Assembly: GCA_035236585.1 (NCBI GenBank) | Contig: CP141132.1 | Location: 44,767,880 to 44,831,879, forward strand | DNA from: Warburgia ugandensis | Lineage: Eukaryota; Streptophyta; Magnoliopsida; Canellales; Canellaceae | Direction: 5' to 3' | DNA: 64,000 bases | In this document: piece after piece, positions 61,476 to 64,000 of the stretch | Layout: every line of letters begins with the position of its first letter | How positions within the stretch are numbered: the stretch's first letter is position 1 | Position numbers and translations under genes: made by a program | The notes under the pieces: model-generated | What the model was told of the DNA's origin: nothing | Seen by the model: the letters and a program-made list of their open reading frames with translations, nothing else | The model's database searches: none

Positions 61476-61832
61476 ATTCTATATATACATATCATACTTT
61501 ACTTGACTTGGTGCTCAATTCTCCAAGTCATCAAATTAATAAAGCTATCAATAATCAGAGTCATCAATGGTCATCCTCTCTAAAGCTTCATACACACTGT
61601 TCCAGTTGAAACTTGAACTACTAAGAGTTCACCTATGTAAATGGATCTTCAATCAATTGATAATATTTTCACTTAGAGATACCAATTCTTATTTCTTATA
61701 CTTTTCTTTTTTGCTCCAAAAACTACACTAATCCATGAGAATGCTCTCTCTTTTACTCTCACAAGGATCAAAATCTCCTTGTTTTGTGGACTCCCTATAA
61801 CTTTCCTTATTACAATTAGTTGTGAGTGAATT
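61476..61832 (-). mobile_element. Element E: leader (minus strand)
   Basis: Sits inward of a minus-strand primer site. Resembles the leader of element F (about 40390-40800): 'accaattcttatttcttata' here parallels 'cttatactattatttcttac' there, and 'ctccaaaaactacactaatccatgag' parallels 'ctaagaactatactaatttcatgac'. Cut on the left by X. Frame 61415-61609 is not a gene. Confidence 0.55.
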
Positions 61833-61854
61833 GAATTCGAGCTCTGATATCAAT
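61833..61854 (-). other. Primer-binding site of element E
   Basis: Minus strand reads ATTGATATCAGAGCTCGAATTC, a TTGGTATCAGAGC-type site adjoining an LTR end. Confidence 0.75.
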
Positions 61855-62237
61855 TGTAATGCCCCAGGTTTTTAGAATTCTTTTTATTTACTTTTTTTAA
61901 AATTTGGGTTCCTTAGTCTAAAAATTTCTTTTGAAAATAAAATAACAAAAAATCCTTTGATTGAAAAGTTTTTATAAAAATCATGACGATCATTTATTTC
62001 ACAAACTCAAGTACTTAAGGGTGGAATGATGTCTTATTCCTACTAAAAATTCAGTATATGCTCATATTTTTTGAGAAATCTACACATTTAATGCATGCAA
62101 TGCTGAACACCTAATAAACATTTGAAAAAATATTTCAACTTTTAAATGCAACAAATAACTTTATCCTATGCCAAAACCTCCAATTACAATAACATCACAT
62201 CATTCACTTCAAATAGAATACCCATGAGTCCACAAAG

Positions 62238-62266
62238 TATATATATATGTGTGTGTGTGTGTGTGC
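62238..62266. repeat. (TA)n(TG)n microsatellite in unit 1
   Basis: TATATATATATG followed by eight or more TG units. Confidence 0.9.
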
Positions 62267-62526
62267 ATATACATTCACTATATTTAGAATCAAACTACGA
62301 TACATAACATAATTCTTAAAATACTCAAAAACTCATTAGAATTTCCTTTATTTTTTGGACATATATGAATTTGATGCATGCTATGCAGAACATATGATAA
62401 ACTTTTCTATAAAAAAAAATTAACTGTTAACTACAACAAATAACTTTACCCTATCCTAGAACCTCCAATCATAATCACATCATGTCCTTCACTTTAAATA
62501 GATTACCCATAAGTCTACACATTGAT

Positions 62527-62528
<2 letters not shown>

Positions 62529-62558
<30 letters not shown>
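62529..62558. repeat. (CA)n microsatellite in unit 2
   Basis: About fifteen AC/CA units in the place where unit 1 has TA/TG. Confidence 0.9.
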
Positions 62559-62560
<2 letters not shown>

Positions 62561-63095
62561 TATTTCAAAATTAAACTATGATACGTATCTTAATTCTTAA
62601 AATACTAACCTTTAACATACAAGTGGCCTTGAGCTCCTGTAGTTAACCATTTCTCCTTCTATGTATCTCATCCACAGCTTCACTTGTGTAGGTGGAAATA
62701 AGATACTATTTTGGTATGCTATTTATAATTTACAATATCAATGCTTTTAACAATAATTGATATCTGATCAAAATCAGTATATATCAAAACATGATACTCA
62801 TGTCACGCTCATCAATTTACAAATCATGCATTTATGTCAAAAGCTTTTCAAATCATAAAGTAGTAATTATATACTGAGGATCATCACTTAATATAGCAAT
62901 CAATGATCACATGTTGATAATAGTAATTAGTGTCTTATGTCTTATCATATAAGGCAGTGTGGTCTAATCTTATGAAGATGATAATTATGTCTTAGCATAC
63001 CCAATCAATATGAGGTACACTACGTATGTAGTGGGTCCACACAGGCTACATTGCTCCTCATGTGAGATACGGTTCAATAAACAATCATGGTGTGG

Positions 63096-64000
63096 TGTGA
63101 CACCCTAGGTTTTCAAAATTCAAGATATCCCTTGTTCAAAATTCTTTTTCAAAACAAAACAATACAAAAAAGAAAATTTCCATTGAAAATTTTCCTAAAA
63201 ATCCTAAGTGTCATTACCTACACAAGACACAAGGATTTTATGGTGAAATGAGTGTCACATTTCTAGCAAAAATTTGTAGATTTTCCTTTATTTTTCAGAC
63301 ATTTGTGCATTTGACACATGCGTGTGGACACCTGATCGATAATACATAAAAATTTCATCACTTTGAAAACAAATACACAATGCTTATCACATCCTGATAC
63401 ATATAGTCATAGCCATATCACAACATATTCCATTAAATACAAATGAATCCACAACATGAAAGTAAATATACATTTGAATTCTCTACTGAATTAGAAAGCT
63501 AATCTAAGGTTGCATGGCTCACCATCTAGATACTGGAAAATCTCCATCCTTAAAAATTTCAAACTCCATGGTTGCTTTCGTGTATAACCTGTTCATCTTT
63601 CTATTCTAATTATTCAAATATGAGAGACTATAAACAATTACAATGTCTCAGCAAGCTTGTGCTTATGTAGGTGGAATAAGTAGCTATTTTTCCATGCAGT
63701 TCATTATTTACATAAATTAATGCATTTTGAGAATATAACATACTTAAACAAACCTTATGCCATTTTTCAAAGTACACATGCTGAATTTGTAAGTTTGATT
63801 TACATGTGCAATCCATTATAGCTGATGAATCATAGTCTATTGTTATTTCAATGAATATCATTATTGCCTTATCTTTACCTAAGGATCTAAGCATTCTATG
63901 CTTTTATCTTTTCATGCATGTTTAATTTGTACAAAGATCATTTTCAATTAATAGACATAAGCATTTTGCATTTATCCACAACAAAAAAATCTTCAAGAGC
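63096..64000 (-). mobile_element. Element H: LTR running off the window
   Basis: Plus-strand text starts TGTGACACCCTAGG, then 'cctaagtgtcatta', 'ggtgaaatgagtgtcaca' and 'gcaaaaatttgtaga', the same order as the start of F's LTR (34136-34370). Near 63645 'tctcagcaag...gtaggtggaataag' matches 34761-34795. No primer site adjoins it on the left, so it is a solo LTR or the 3' LTR of an element extending to the right. Frame 63628-63894 is LTR sequence. Confidence 0.7.

Larger units (their letters stand above)
62041..62611. repeat. Tandem duplication of ~283 bp within the LTR of E
   Basis: Unit 1 (about 62041-62325) and unit 2 (about 62326-62611). Landmarks recur 283 bases apart: 'atgcatgc' at 62091 and 62374, 'aacaaataacttta' and 'cctccaat', then 'ctatattt', and 'taattcttaaaatact'. 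Unit 1 holds a (TA)n(TG)n run, unit 2 a (CA)n run in the corresponding place. Confidence 0.85.
61855..63095 (-). mobile_element. Element E: LTR (5' LTR of a minus-strand element), continued or cut at 63096
   Basis: Plus-strand text starts TGTAATGCCCCAGG. Shares with the LTRs of F and H the stretch 'cacttgtgtaggtggaaataagat' (about 62679-62702) and the earlier 'tcctactaaaaattcagtatatgctc' area. Contains a 283-bp tandem duplication. At 63096 a new LTR start appears, so H probably inserted here. Same group as F. Confidence 0.7.

Noticed and set aside
62238-62558. Possible CRISPR-like or satellite array
   Set aside because: Only two diverged 283-bp units with dinucleotide runs; no regular short repeats with unique spacers.

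Overview
This 64 kb window looks like intergenic DNA from a large, repeat-rich flowering-plant nuclear genome. I find no host gene, tRNA, rRNA, CRISPR array or prokaryotic signal. Almost everything I can assign is long terminal repeat (LTR) retrotransposon of the Ty3/gypsy superfamily, inserted inside one another, old and broken. Two groups are present: (i) Tekay/Del-like chromovirus elements, with initiator-Met-type primer sites, LTRs of about 2.3-3.5 kb, and one recognisable chromodomain; (ii) Athila/Tat-like (OTA) elements, with tRNA-Asp-type primer sites. The species cannot be read from the sequence.

Layout: 1-1310 holds the end of a plus-strand chromovirus-like element (LTR end, primer site, gag). 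1311-3059 is an LTR fragment of the family called X here. X is a minus-strand Athila-like element: left LTR 3285-8516 (split by another LTR at 4475-6600), 3' internal part with an integrase fragment 8517-10955, leader and primer site 47643-48105, right LTR 48117-49819 plus 60124-61475. The interior of X is occupied by a 36.7 kb stack: an unassigned LTR-like piece (10956-11880); element C (gag and integrase fragments, 3' LTR 14771-17296 plus 28161-29150); Athila-like element D (17297-28160) sitting in C's LTR; element B (5' LTR remnant 29151-30816, internal part to 33539, 3' LTR 33540-34135 plus 43179-44485 plus 47335-47642); element F (34136-43173, minus strand) inside B's 3' LTR; and a solo LTR (44486-47329, minus strand) also inside B's 3' LTR. 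Element G (49820-60123), the best preserved Tekay-like copy, sits in the right LTR of X. To the right lie the leader and LTR of a minus-strand element E (61476-63095) and the start of another LTR, H (63096 to the window edge).

Three insertions are proven by 5-bp target duplications readable in the text: F (ATACA), the solo LTR (ATGAG), and G (GAAAT/GAAAC, one mismatch). These, with the continuity of the split LTRs, give the relative order: E and X oldest, then the B/C block, then D, F, the solo LTR and G. By eye the paired LTRs of D, F and G each differ at roughly one site in seven or eight over about 200-bp stretches, which suggests insertions several million years old. No element looks able to move.

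The most unusual items are structural: an LTR segment of about 1.2 kb in element B that is inverted relative to its partner LTR and bounded by a short inverted repeat; a palindromic block conserved in LTRs that otherwise differ; hairpins in the LTRs of D and G; and tandem duplications inside LTRs. I found no evidence of a new biological system; long open frames in the LTRs are low-complexity decoys.
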